Source of the DNA: Nipponacmea schrenckii
Taxonomy: Eukaryota > Mollusca > Gastropoda > Lottiidae
Length of the DNA stretch: 64,000 nucleotides
Assembly (NCBI GenBank): GCA_030562195.1
Contig: JAUJPP010000005.1
Span: 20,385,106 to 20,449,105, forward strand
Direction: 5' to 3'
Below are positions 14,201 through 23,800 of the stretch, one piece after another (the first letter of the stretch is position 1; each line of letters opens with the position of its first letter). The position numbers and the translations under genes are program-made. Below the pieces are notes generated by a model. The model saw nothing but the letters and a program-made list of their open reading frames with translations, was not told the origin of the DNA and did no database searches.

Positions 14201-15456
14201 TTTCTGCAAAGGCAAATAGCATTACATTTTAATAAAATACTAAACTATTTAAATGTTGAAGGAGTTATTCTTTAAATTATCTAGAAATAAGACATTTAGA
14301 GGTGGGAGAAAATATCAAAGAAACATAAGGAATAAGTTTTGGTATATCATAAACTATTCCCTTGTGTTCTCTTATATAAGATCTGAAATAATTTGATGTA
14401 TAAAAATAATACTGTTGGTAAAGCCAAGTTTTAGAAAACCGTAAAGAAGAAAACAATGGAATAATAAACAATGATAAGAAGTGATTATCTTACCCCTGAT
14501 AGTTGCCATTAGTAAATGCCTGAGCACATAACTTCCACCCATCTTCACATGCCTTCAATTCTTCAAAATACTGTACAGCCTGAAAAATATTTATCAAAAT
14601 GACAATATGAACAAGGATTTTAAAACTTGACATTATAAATACTATACATATGATATGTTATTAGTTCTGTATCTGTATAATAAGTACACCAGGATTACCT
14701 ACCACCTGTTCTCAAATCCCTTTTTTTTAAAACCATCTTGCAGTTTATTACAGTATATATTTTGCAGTGTAGTATCAATAATTTGATAATTTTGATAATA
14801 AATGAATGGAGTTTTACAACCTACTCCTTTAAACCCAATGAACACTGGCAACACAATGCAATGTGCAATGAGGGAAAATTTGCCAGGAAGGATCTGAGAA
14901 GTTTATCTCGACCTTTGCTGGGATTGAATCATGGAACTTCGGGTTAGCGAGAATGCATCGATGACCCACTACTACTTGAAACTCTACACTCAAAATTAGT
15001 GCTGGTGTGAATAATTCAACATTGTGTAGCGATACTTGAAAATACCTTCCATAATTTTTTTTCTTAATTAGCCAGCAATAGAATTCACAAATTCTTTCAT
15101 TGACTGACATTTTTGTTAACTATAACACTGTGAATTTTAACCACTCCTACGCAATATATTATATTGTGATTTTTAAATTGCGATAGGCCCTACATGTCAT
15201 ATTCTGACTTTCATTTTATATGTATTGTGATATATGGCAAAATGCATCATATTGACTTTCATATCGTGGTACATATGGTGGCATGATTGACAATACCCAG
15301 TACTACTCAACACCTAAGCTAGGCTACAGTGAGTGCCTGAGCCCTTGAGGCATAGCTTATAAATTTTTTAATTAAATGAGTCAGTCATTTACTTACCCTG
15401 GCTTGTGATCCACTGTCTGTCAGTGAACCCAGCCCCTGTAAAGCTAATTCATCCAT
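2272..15456 (-). CDS. XPOT: Exportin-T (tRNA nuclear export receptor), 25 coding exons
   Basis: XPOT is the RanGTP-dependent karyopherin that carries mature tRNAs from nucleus to cytoplasm. Coding exons in transcript order (minus strand): 15397-15456, 14494-14579, 14147-14203, 13807-13876, 13380-13598, 13086-13169, 12494-12763, 12130-12209, 11728-11923, 8691-8753, 8451-8522, 7991-8119, 7452-7520, 7123-7242, 6803-6897, 6518-6683, 5977-6119, 5456-5741, 4800-5057, 4029-4077, 3786-3901, 3350-3397, 2941-3012, 2597-2650, 2272-2298. All have GT/AG ends, and the phases join to 2889 nt, 962 codons plus stop, which is the length I know for vertebrate XPOT. The start reads MDELALQGLG. Family blocks include HVKFFCLQVIEHY, CLDVVGKYVSWID, LLSDDDQLFIYETAGVL and QCGC. 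An N-terminal importin-beta-like region is followed by HEAT-like helical repeats. No frame defect is seen. Intron 9 is swollen by a minisatellite. Confidence 0.96.
8165..8360. repeat. Copy of the dispersed 'cgcccac / gtgg-cgtataaaa' repeat family
   Basis: This intronic block opens with an aagatatgcccact motif, contains diverged family text (caaatttaattaaa), and closes with aatgtggccgtataaaa. The same motif order is seen at 35135-35632 and, on the other strand, at 58495-58869. It is probably a degenerate non-autonomous transposable element. Confidence 0.45.
8836..9925. repeat. 32-bp minisatellite in XPOT intron 9 (left part)
   Basis: About 34 tandem units of 32 bp begin AATAAATTCAG and end TATATCAATGGT. 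The main variants are GTGATAT versus GAGATAT and ATCTG versus ATTTG. A rarer variant marked tagtaacaaattc recurs 192 bp apart (near 8896 and 9088), so six monomers form a higher-order unit. The short open frames within the array come from the repeat and are not genes. Confidence 0.95.
9926..10849. repeat. Multi-copy CAAGGGCAATAACTC repeat block interrupting the minisatellite
   Basis: The block starts with gatggcccatcgtaatacgc and holds several successive paragraphs with caagggcaataactca, attttcaataggcttc and aaatccatcaagaa. A GGACAGACAGATGGACAGACA tract lies near 10400; it is the complement of the CCGTCCGT tracts at 58540-58830. The 32-bp array resumes directly after it, so this looks like an element, or several, inserted into the array. 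Confidence 0.7.
10850..11405. repeat. 32-bp minisatellite in XPOT intron 9 (right part)
   Basis: About 17 units of the same 32-bp repeat as at 8836-9925 resume after the interruption. They are somewhat more degenerate, with single-base indels such as atttcgtatatc and one damaged unit near 11085. The array ends about 320 bp from XPOT exon 9. Confidence 0.92.
11598..11645 (-). repeat. Decayed echo of the 3' end of XPOT exon 9
   Basis: The text acttttacattttctcgttg followed by tccagaagtaaggg nearly matches acctctacattttctcgttg plus tctaggagtaaggg at 11727-11760, the end of exon 9 with its splice donor. It sits about 130 bp downstream in the intron on the transcribed strand. The donor equivalent reads gttagtg. 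It looks like a short local duplication of an exon/intron boundary. Confidence 0.65.
14838..15005 (-). repeat. Possible tRNA-derived SINE in XPOT intron 1
   Basis: On the minus strand a tRNA-like body reads TCTCGCTAACCCGAAG followed by a box-B-like GATTCAATCCC, then a non-tRNA tail. The A box is weak. It is not a functional tRNA: no clean cloverleaf is visible. A diverged SINE head is the likeliest reading. Confidence 0.3.
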
Positions 15457-16951
15457 TTTGATTTATATCAGTTGCTTTAAAACAAATTATTTCATCACCA
15501 TAAACTAAATACTGGTGAATAAATACTAAATCATCGGTTTATGTTTTATGGGAGTTGGTCCCAAAAAGTTTGCAGATGTTGACATCTATTCGACAAATTC
15601 ACACTGGAATTTTAACATTTCTACATTTCTGTCAGCTAAAAGAAGAATTCACAACATCGTCAAGTCAGTTTTCTAATTGATCTGATTGATTTGATTGCTT
15701 TATGTCATTAAATACGACTATTATTATGATTTCAACCACGTTTCATCACACCATGCTTGTTTAATGTACACAACCAACAACGTAGTGGACTACGTTAAAT
15801 TTAGGACTGAAGAATTCATTGAAACGAAACATTATTGCTCATGTGATTGGTTTATTGCACCATCAATATATGAGATTTTTTTGGCAGAAAACCAACTACA
15901 AGGGAGAGAGGATATTTTAGACGATTCGGACGCTATCAAAATAAAATGCCCCTTTCTTAAATAGACAAATATATGTACCGTTTCTTTCAAGAATATGTTG
16001 ACAAGTCATTTGGATCGGAATTAAAAATTGTTTTTTTTCCTTAAATTGTAGTTGATGAAGATTTTTTTTACAATATCTCTGTACTTTATACATTATTTCG
16101 ATTTGGTGGCCGACCTCTTTGCCGCGACTGTGAACAATAACGACTATACATTCAATCATTTTCGATTTGTAATGTGGAATTATTATTTGGAATATATCAG
16201 GCCACTAATTTGATAAATATTAAATAAGACCCCTACATCTTTGTTGTCCGGCTTTGCTACCCATTAATTTCATCCAATAATTAAACTAGACTTGGGCTTA
16301 GGTATCTAATATTGAACATGTAATATAGTTCCACTAGGATAAGGTCTAACCAGTGACCACCATTGCCCGCCATTGCCCTTGTTAAATGACATTTTGAAAA
16401 ATCGCTCTCTTATGTTTTATGCTTAAAAAATACTATTTTACAGAATATATGAGGATGGCAAAATTATTGTGAAAAATTGTCATTGCCGGCATGTCCTTCA
16501 AATTCCCGCCAAATAAGTAACTTAAGGTCAAAACTGGATTACGCGAACTAACTTTTGACTTTCCCTATCATATTCATTTTTGTAAAAAATTTCACTATGT
16601 CTAAAAATTATTAATAACGTTGATGAATGTTTTAAAGAAACCTTTAGAATTTTCTCCGTATTTGTTGTTTTTTTTTTTTTAATTTCATTTTCAAGGCCAA
16701 ATATCATTTAAAGATTCGTTTCAAAAAAGATTGATTTCCAATCTAAATTTTTAATGTACCACACTTAATAGATTTTTTTTATCGTTTTTAATTATTTTTT
16801 CTATCAAAACATGTCTATTATATTTTGAATTTTAAAGATGTTTGATTATTAACGTTGAATTAAAAAATAAATTGGAACGATGAAACAAAAACATATTTCC
16901 GGAAGATCAATCACGTGATCTTTCTTTTATCCCTCGTGTAGAACTAGCAAA
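15457..16951. promoter_or_regulatory. Divergent promoter region between XPOT and RPL18A
   Basis: The two start codons are about 1.5 kb apart, head to head, so this spacer must hold both promoters and both 5' UTRs. It has poly-T and poly-A tracts and a CACGTG E-box core about 40 bp before the RPL18A ATG (near 16912). No TATA box is convincing. Two overlapping small open frames (15695-15964 and 15917-16159) have no family signature and are not called. Confidence 0.55.
16919..16951 (+). promoter_or_regulatory. Candidate 5' TOP leader of RPL18A
   Basis: A pyrimidine run, tctttcttttatccctc, lies immediately upstream of a very short leader to the ATG at 16952. Ribosomal-protein mRNAs typically begin with a C followed by pyrimidines (5' TOP), which couples their translation to mTOR. 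The transcription start itself cannot be read from DNA. Confidence 0.45.
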
Positions 16952-19797
16952 ATGAGGGTTCGTGGTGAGGTACGGCAAAATTACAAAATATATCACATAA
17001 TGTCCTTAGAAAGCAAAATCAAGTTCTGTCATTCCCTTTCAGAAAAAGAATTATTGAAAAATACGTATCTTTTAGGCCAATAATTCACACATTATTTGAG
17101 AAAATTGCTCTTAAACTTGACAGAAACTGTATGAGCTGATTCAAGATGGCGGCTTTCACTTGTAAACACGTGTTGATTTATAATTTAATATGTCATGTTT
17201 CTAGGCCTTTTTGCAGTGAATTATCGTGCCAAGACAGACATAAGATATTGCAAACACCTTTATTTTACACTTAGTATTAAGAACATCGTTATAAACCCGT
17301 TAGTTAGACATTCTGGCTTGAGAAAAAAAATTGGGAGATAAAACAATAATTTCTCTTTTTTGAACTAACCTAGGTTTTTTGGCTAGAGTCAGAGTAGACA
17401 ATATGAATAAGTGATGTCCAAAATTGGCTACATGTATCATTCAGCCCGGTCGTCATTTGAAGAGTCTACAACAACTTAGCGAAAATAAATTATGGGAATG
17501 AAATGATATTGGAAACACATTGAGTGTAGATATTAGCAGACAACATTTTTGGCTTTGTATCTAAATGCATATTGGAAAAGTTCATTGTTTACATATTTAA
17601 TTTGTCCTTTGTATGAGAAATATTTTTATTCAGAATATCATTTGCATGCTTCATACTTGTTGCTATGGTAACCAACACAAAGGTGTCAGTTCCCATTGTC
17701 ACCGAATAGCATTTTGCTGCAGAGTTGACCAACAAAAATGTGTAGCTGCTTTGAAATAACTGGTTTTCTACAGCCCTGCCTTCCGTTAATTTTACTTGCC
17801 ATACATTATTGTCTTTAGTTGAAGTAATGTTAATTTATTAATTGTTTTCATTTCAGTTAAAACAGTACATGGTGTATGGGCGCCATACGCCCTCTGCATT
17901 AGAATCCAATCCTCCCATTTTCAAAATGAATATATTTGCTAATGACAAATGTTCAGCTAAATCACGGTTTTGGTATCATCTTAGGAGTTTGAAGAAAATT
18001 AAAAAAGCACATGGAGAAATCCTTATGTGCAAACTTGTAAGTGAATATTTTTCAACATATCTTGAAAATCAAAGATTCTTTGTTACTTGCAATGGATTAC
18101 ATGTCAAAGGCATTCTATACTCTAGTCCATTGCATGTACCAGTTTGAATCAGTTTGAATAATATTTTGGTTTATAAGTGTATAAATTTTCACATAGCTAA
18201 ATGGCTTTAGTTTACAATATTCATCACAAGATTAAACAATGTTTAACACATAACTTTATCACTCCTGCATTTTATTTTTATAGGTTGGTGAGAAGAAACC
18301 AACAGTAGTAAAGACCTATGGTGTCTGGTTACGCTATGTTTCACGAAGTGGTATTCACAATATGTTTAGAGAATATCGTGAATTGACTGCTGCTAAAGCT
18401 GTCACATCATGTTGTGAGTGTTTTCCTGAAGTTTGAAAATTGATACACATAATTGATAATGTAATAATATTAGCTTACTGAAGTGCATGTTTAAAAGAGA
18501 ACAAACCTTGTTTGGTTTACTTTAGGTCAGGAATAGATTTACTCTAAGAGTACAAAGCCGCTTTTTTGCTATTTGTCAAATTTTGAAACCGGCTCTACCC
18601 TAATGATAGAGCTCTATCGCAGACTTGCTTGTTTGGAAACACAAATTAAAGGTATTATAAGGAGGTTTTCCACACACAAAAAAAGAGAAAATTGATACTA
18701 AAAATTTGCAACTTTCCAATGTTTTTGGTCAGATGTGTGGTTCCTGTAATTCTATGATAACAAAGTGTTTGATTTTACTAATTGAAGAGTATGCTGGTAT
18801 CACTTACAAGTCTTTTGTAATTAGTAACCTCATCAAACACCTAGTGAAATTGAAAGACTTCCGATTAAAAATAGGGCAAATTGGTGCTGTGAGTGTCCAT
18901 AATACACACAAAAATTTAGAAACCTCTTGACAATCACTTTAAATCCTTGTATGACAATCAATTTACGAGGCATACTTTATATTAGTCAACTATGTCGCAA
19001 ATAATCTTAATTCTTATTTCAGATCGTGATATGGGTGCTCGTCATAGAGCTCGTCCCTCCTCTATTCAGATCATCAGAGTTAAACAAGTGGAAGACGATA
19101 AAGTGAGAAGACCCAATATTAAACAATTCTTGGTATGTACCACAAAAATTTCAATTTAGCAATATAAAATTTGAAGATAGCAATACAAAATGCATTGAGG
19201 CCAAATACCTTAGCTGATTATTGTATCAATGATGCAAAGGAAGAGATTTATAGAATAAAGTACTTTAACTTCTGTGTTCCAAAGAAATTATCAGAGATAA
19301 TACCTTTGGATTTTGCAACCCTGTTTCTTGTCAGTGATGGAGGTCAGAGAGACTGACTTGCAAAAAGCCTGCTGGTCCACAGGCTTTGCAAGTAATACAT
19401 TCATCTACAACTGAGAATCACAAAAGTTTTCTTACAAAATTGCCCTCATTTGCACACTGCATGGTGTTGCTCGTCCTCATTAGCCAAAGAGATGCAGAAG
19501 ATTAGGCTGGAATACTCCATTATTATTTCAATTTGTATCAATGGTCATTCATGTGCTTGTTGATATTACACCAAAATTTAAATATAAAAATCACAGGTAT
19601 CAATACATAAATGACAAGAGAGTAGCTATACTGTATATAAAGAATATAGAAAAGCTATACTGTTAATAGATTATTGTATATATTTCATTATTTTTTTATT
19701 TCAGAAACCCAATGTCCGATTCCCATTGCCTCACAGAGTCAATCACAAACTGTATGTACCAAGATTCTCTACAAAACGACCACAGACTAAATTCTAA
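16952..19797 (+). CDS. RPL18A: 60S ribosomal protein L18a (eL20), 5 exons
   Basis: This is a structural protein of the large ribosomal subunit. Exons: 16952-16969, 17857-18036, 18284-18413, 19023-19132, 19705-19797. They join in frame to 176 residues, the length I know for animal RPL18A. The 18-nt first exon encodes MRVRGE and ends GAG/gtacgg. Conserved family blocks are [58 protein letters not shown] and FPLPHRV, ending [10 protein letters not shown]. Short exons, a pyrimidine-rich leader and introns of 0.25-0.9 kb fit a ribosomal-protein gene. A poly(A) signal follows 14 bp after the stop. There is no sign of pseudogenisation. Confidence 0.97.
19357..19392 (+). other. Strong hairpin in RPL18A intron 4
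   Basis: The left arm CTTGCAAAAAGCCTG (19357-19371) pairs with the right arm CAGGCTTTGCAAG (19380-19392) around an 8-nt loop, with only a two-A bulge. Ribosomal-protein introns often host snoRNAs, but no convincing C/D or H/ACA box set surrounds this stem, so its role is unknown. Confidence 0.5.
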
Positions 19798-19811
19798 ACG
19801 TTTTGTTCTGT

Positions 19812-19817
19812 AATAAA
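19812..19817 (+). promoter_or_regulatory. RPL18A: Poly(A) signal AATAAA of RPL18A
   Basis: A canonical AATAAA lies 14 bp after the RPL18A stop codon, giving a very short 3' UTR as is usual for ribosomal-protein genes. Confidence 0.75.
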
Positions 19818-20865
19818 GTATGATACATTATTACATTTGTATTTTTATCACCCAAATGCTGTTTCCCCATGATCAGATTGTTCTAAGTCTTGTATTAACG
19901 GGTGAAAATTTTGTCAATTATTTAAAATATGCCTATGATTCCAACGCAAATAAGGCAAAATGAAATATTGGGGACCGAGTAACTCCTTCAAAAGCATTAG
20001 CTCCAGAAATATTATAATTCTCTTGAATACCTCCAGCAACTGGGAAGTGCTTTAACTTTAGAAGAATTCTGACAGATTTTGAATGTGGAAGAGTGTTTAT
20101 TTTTACTAACTATACATTGGGATATTACAGTTCTGGCTCCTAAAATTCCAGTCCAGTAATTCATTTACTATCCCTTTCCATGTTAAATAAAATTCCAGAA
20201 ATTGATTTGAAAACTGAACCTGAAAGCCTGGTCAATACTTAGTTTCTGTTAAATATTCAATATATCTTAATTTAACTATAATAATAATAAACTCTATATT
20301 TTACATGGGTCAGAATAATAATAATAAACACTTTATTTTACATGGGTCAGAATAATATTATACTCTTTATTTTACATGGGTCAGAATTAGGCCCAATCCA
20401 CAAGGACAAGGTCCTGTCTCACATTCAGCCCATGGGACAATACAATGGGAAAAAAGCAAGCTAAAATAAACAATGCTTCAATATACAATTCGTCTAAAAA
20501 TCAAATCAAATGAACAGATCTATGTTCCAGTGAAAGTAGACCACAATATTTGATCAATATTCGCTTGACTGTCGCAGAACACAAAACCATTATTTTCAAA
20601 AATAATCAATTAAATTTATCTCAGTAATTCTGAAAGAAAGAGTCCTGATAACACCATCAAAGTTCAATTGGTCTCTACTTTCGGTTTGAATAAACCGGAA
20701 GTTGTAAATGTTTGGGAAATCCCCTGATGGTCAACCATGTGACCTAATATTGACCAGTAATATGCCGCCTTGTGGAATTCCTTGTTTACATCCGGTACAG
20801 AAAGTAGAGAGCCAGGTGTTTTCTTTTACGTGTTGAAAGGTTGAAAGTTAAAAGGAAATACAAAT
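19818..20865. other. Spacer between RPL18A and TMEM43
   Basis: About 1 kb in the same orientation as both flanking genes. It contains a short-period repeat region (20275-20400) and a dispersed repeat (20370-20475), then the TMEM43 promoter and leader. I see no coding potential. Confidence 0.6.
20275..20475. repeat. Triplicated 'acatgggtcag' repeat fused to a dispersed repeat
   Basis: Three imperfect copies of an AATAAT-rich unit ending ttttacatgggtcag are followed by text (attcagcccatgggacaata) that recurs near 44150 and 63645 as attcaacccatggagacaat. This identifies a dispersed family present at least three times in the window. Confidence 0.6.
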
Positions 20866-23800
20866 ATGTACCGACAACATGTAAGTACTCAATGTAGAAA
20901 CAAAGTGTCTTGTCAGATGACTATTATGAGACATGGTCATAATTGTTTACGTTTTGAAAACCGAAAATACAGTAAGGTTCTCTATCCGGGATGCAGTGTT
21001 TCTTCCCTAATTAATATAATGGTTTCAACCTCTTATGCCCAGTGCCCCCCCCCCCTCCCACCCCCCCCCCCCCCCTGGTCTTAGTGGTTTCCTCCTCTGA
21101 TTAGTATATGATTAGGTAATCAAAACACTGTTTATCTTTGATCAGTTATTGTGATGGCTTAAAATGGATTAATAAATAAAAGGAATCCTTGGAATAAGAT
21201 ACCTATATCTGAGAATATTTTCCGAATCATGAATTTCTGAAACTTCAGTTTGTTTTGAAGTTTCGAACTAAAAATAAGCATTTAATAGCAGATTTCTTTA
21301 TAGATTTAAAATACAAATCATTGTGACTGTTTAGTCCAGCATTTCTTTTAACAGATTTAAAATTGATTTGCTAAAATTGACATACCCCTACTTTTACCTT
21401 TACCTGATCTTTACCTGATTTTCGATCTGTGTTAAGCATTGGATGCTTCTAGATCACCTCGTTATTATTTGGGTTGTGTGCGCATACGTGAAAAACAGAT
21501 TGTCATTTGAATTAGCATGGGTTCTCATATTCTGGTTACTGCATTGTGGAGGGGTTGAATTTAATGGTATCATGTTTCCAGGCTTTGTTTAGGTTAGATT
21601 TAAACTGGTTTAGAGTTTCAGAGGTTACAACATATTCAGGCAGTGAGTTCCAATTATTTACAACTCTTGAAGTAAAGAAGAACTTTCGAATGTCCAGTCT
21701 GGAGGTTCGCTTTTCAATCTTTTGGGTGTGGCCTCTAGTCTTCACAATTCTTGACCTAGTGATAAATTCATGGTTGGGGAGGTAGTCGATTCCATTCAAA
21801 AACCGGTAAACTTGGATGCAGTCGTACCTCTTTCTGCGATATTCCAGGGTAGGTAGGCCAAGTATTTTGAGTCTTTCTGTGTATGTTCTGTTGTATAGTC
21901 CTCTTACAATTTTTGTTGCTCGTCGCTGGGTATTTTCAATGTTCTGTATGTCTTTTAGATAGTGAGGATACCAGACTGTAGTAGCGTATTCCAGAGTAGG
22001 TCGGATCAGTGATTTGTATATTGGTAGGAACATGTCTTTTTCTATGGGATTAAACGTTCTTTTCACCATTCCAATTAATCTGTTGGCTTTCTTGATGTTA
22101 TTGCTGATGTGAGAACTAAATTTTAGGTTATCTTGGATTGTTACTCCCAGATCCTTTTCTTCTTTGGTTGTTTCGATACTTTGGGAGGTAGTGCTATTGC
22201 CTAGGGTGTACTTGTGTTTCTTGTTGTTGAAACCAAAGTGCATGGACTTACATTTGTCAGCATTAAATTCCATCTGCCAAGTAGTGGACCAGTCCGATAG
22301 CTTGTTGATGTCTTCTTGTATTTTCTTTATGTCTTCATCAGTTAAACTGGGGCCAAAAAGTTTGGTGTCATCAGCGAACAGCTTTACAAATGAGTCAACT
22401 ATTTCTGGAATGTCGTTAATATATACCAAAAAGAGCACAGGGCCAAGAACACTACCTTGAGGAACGCCACTGGTTACATCAGTCCATGGAGATAAAGTTC
22501 CATTTAGTATGACTCTTTGTTTTCTGCCTCTGAGGAAGTTTTCAATCCATTTCAGTACGTAGCCTGTTATACCGAGAGATTCTAGTTTCAGAAGTAATCT
22601 TGTGTGGGGTACCTTATCGAAGGCTTTCTTGAAGTCAAAATATATAACATCGATCGGGTAGGAGTTATCAACTTGGTTGGTGACATAGTCAAGATAGTCT
22701 AAGAGTTGGGTTGATGTAGATCTGTGGGACCTGAAGCCATACTGGTGAATAGTTAGTAGATCGTTTGACTCCAAGTGTAGCATAATGGCATCTCTCAAGA
22801 TCGATTCCATGGTCTTGCATATAATGCTGGTCAAGCTGATTGGTCTGTAATTGTTTGTGTCTGTCTTCTTTCCTTTCTTAAAAATGGGTACTACATTAGC
22901 TGTTCACCTCTGGTAAGGTGCCTTCTTCTAAGGATCTTCTAAAGAGTAGTTCAAATGGGCTTGCTAGTTCCGTTCCAAGTTCTTTTAAAACTTTAGGATG
23001 AATTCCATCTGGTCCTGGAGATTTGGTAGTGTTTAATTTTTCTAGTTTCCATAGAATTGTGTCTGCTGTTATATTCACTGATTCCAGCTTTGGTGTATAG
23101 ATCTTGCTAGCAATAGTTGGTATGGATATGGTGTTTTCTGTGGTGAAGACACTACTGAAAAAGTCATTAAGTTCTGTTGCCTTGTGGATATCTTCTGTAA
23201 GCAGGTGTCCCTCGCTACTGATCAGGTTCTTTACAGGGTATCTTAATTTTGTTTTGGTTCGGACATACTTCCAGAAGTTCTTGGGATTTGTCTTGATGTC
23301 GTTTGCAACATTTCTTTCATACTCTCTTAGAGCCTTTCTTTGGGTAGTTGTGGCTTGGTTCCTTGACTCTCTATATCTTTCATAATTTAGGTAGGTCTTA
23401 TTTTTCGAGTAATTGTACCAGCACTTTCGTTTATTTCTGAGGGCTGTAATGACTTGTCTGTTAAACCATAATTTTCCTTTATTATTCTGCTTATTTGGTT
23501 TGGTGGTTGGTATGTGATCGCGTATTTCTTTGTTGATTTTGTCTTGTATTGTAGACCATGTTGTTTTAGTGTCCATAAGATGAAGTTCGTTGGTCCAGTC
23601 GATCTGAGCAAGGCATGTTCTCATCTTGCTATAATCGCCTTTATAGTATCTGGGTAGTGGTTTGGTTTTTTTTGGTGCGTGGAATTTCGGATGCGAATAT
23701 CAAGATTAATGTAGCATGGTCGCTCTTTCCTATCGGAGACGAAATTTGGAGGTCAGCAATGGCATTTTCGTCTTTAGTGAATAATAGGTCTAATATTGAT

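Noticed and set aside
15695..16159. Two overlapping small frames in the XPOT-RPL18A spacer
   Set aside because: No recognisable domain, no splice context, and both cross the presumed promoter region.
20866..21084. 72-residue plus-strand frame ending in a poly-proline run
   Set aside because: Only its first five codons are TMEM43 exon 1; after the GTAAGT donor the frame is intron and poly-C tract.
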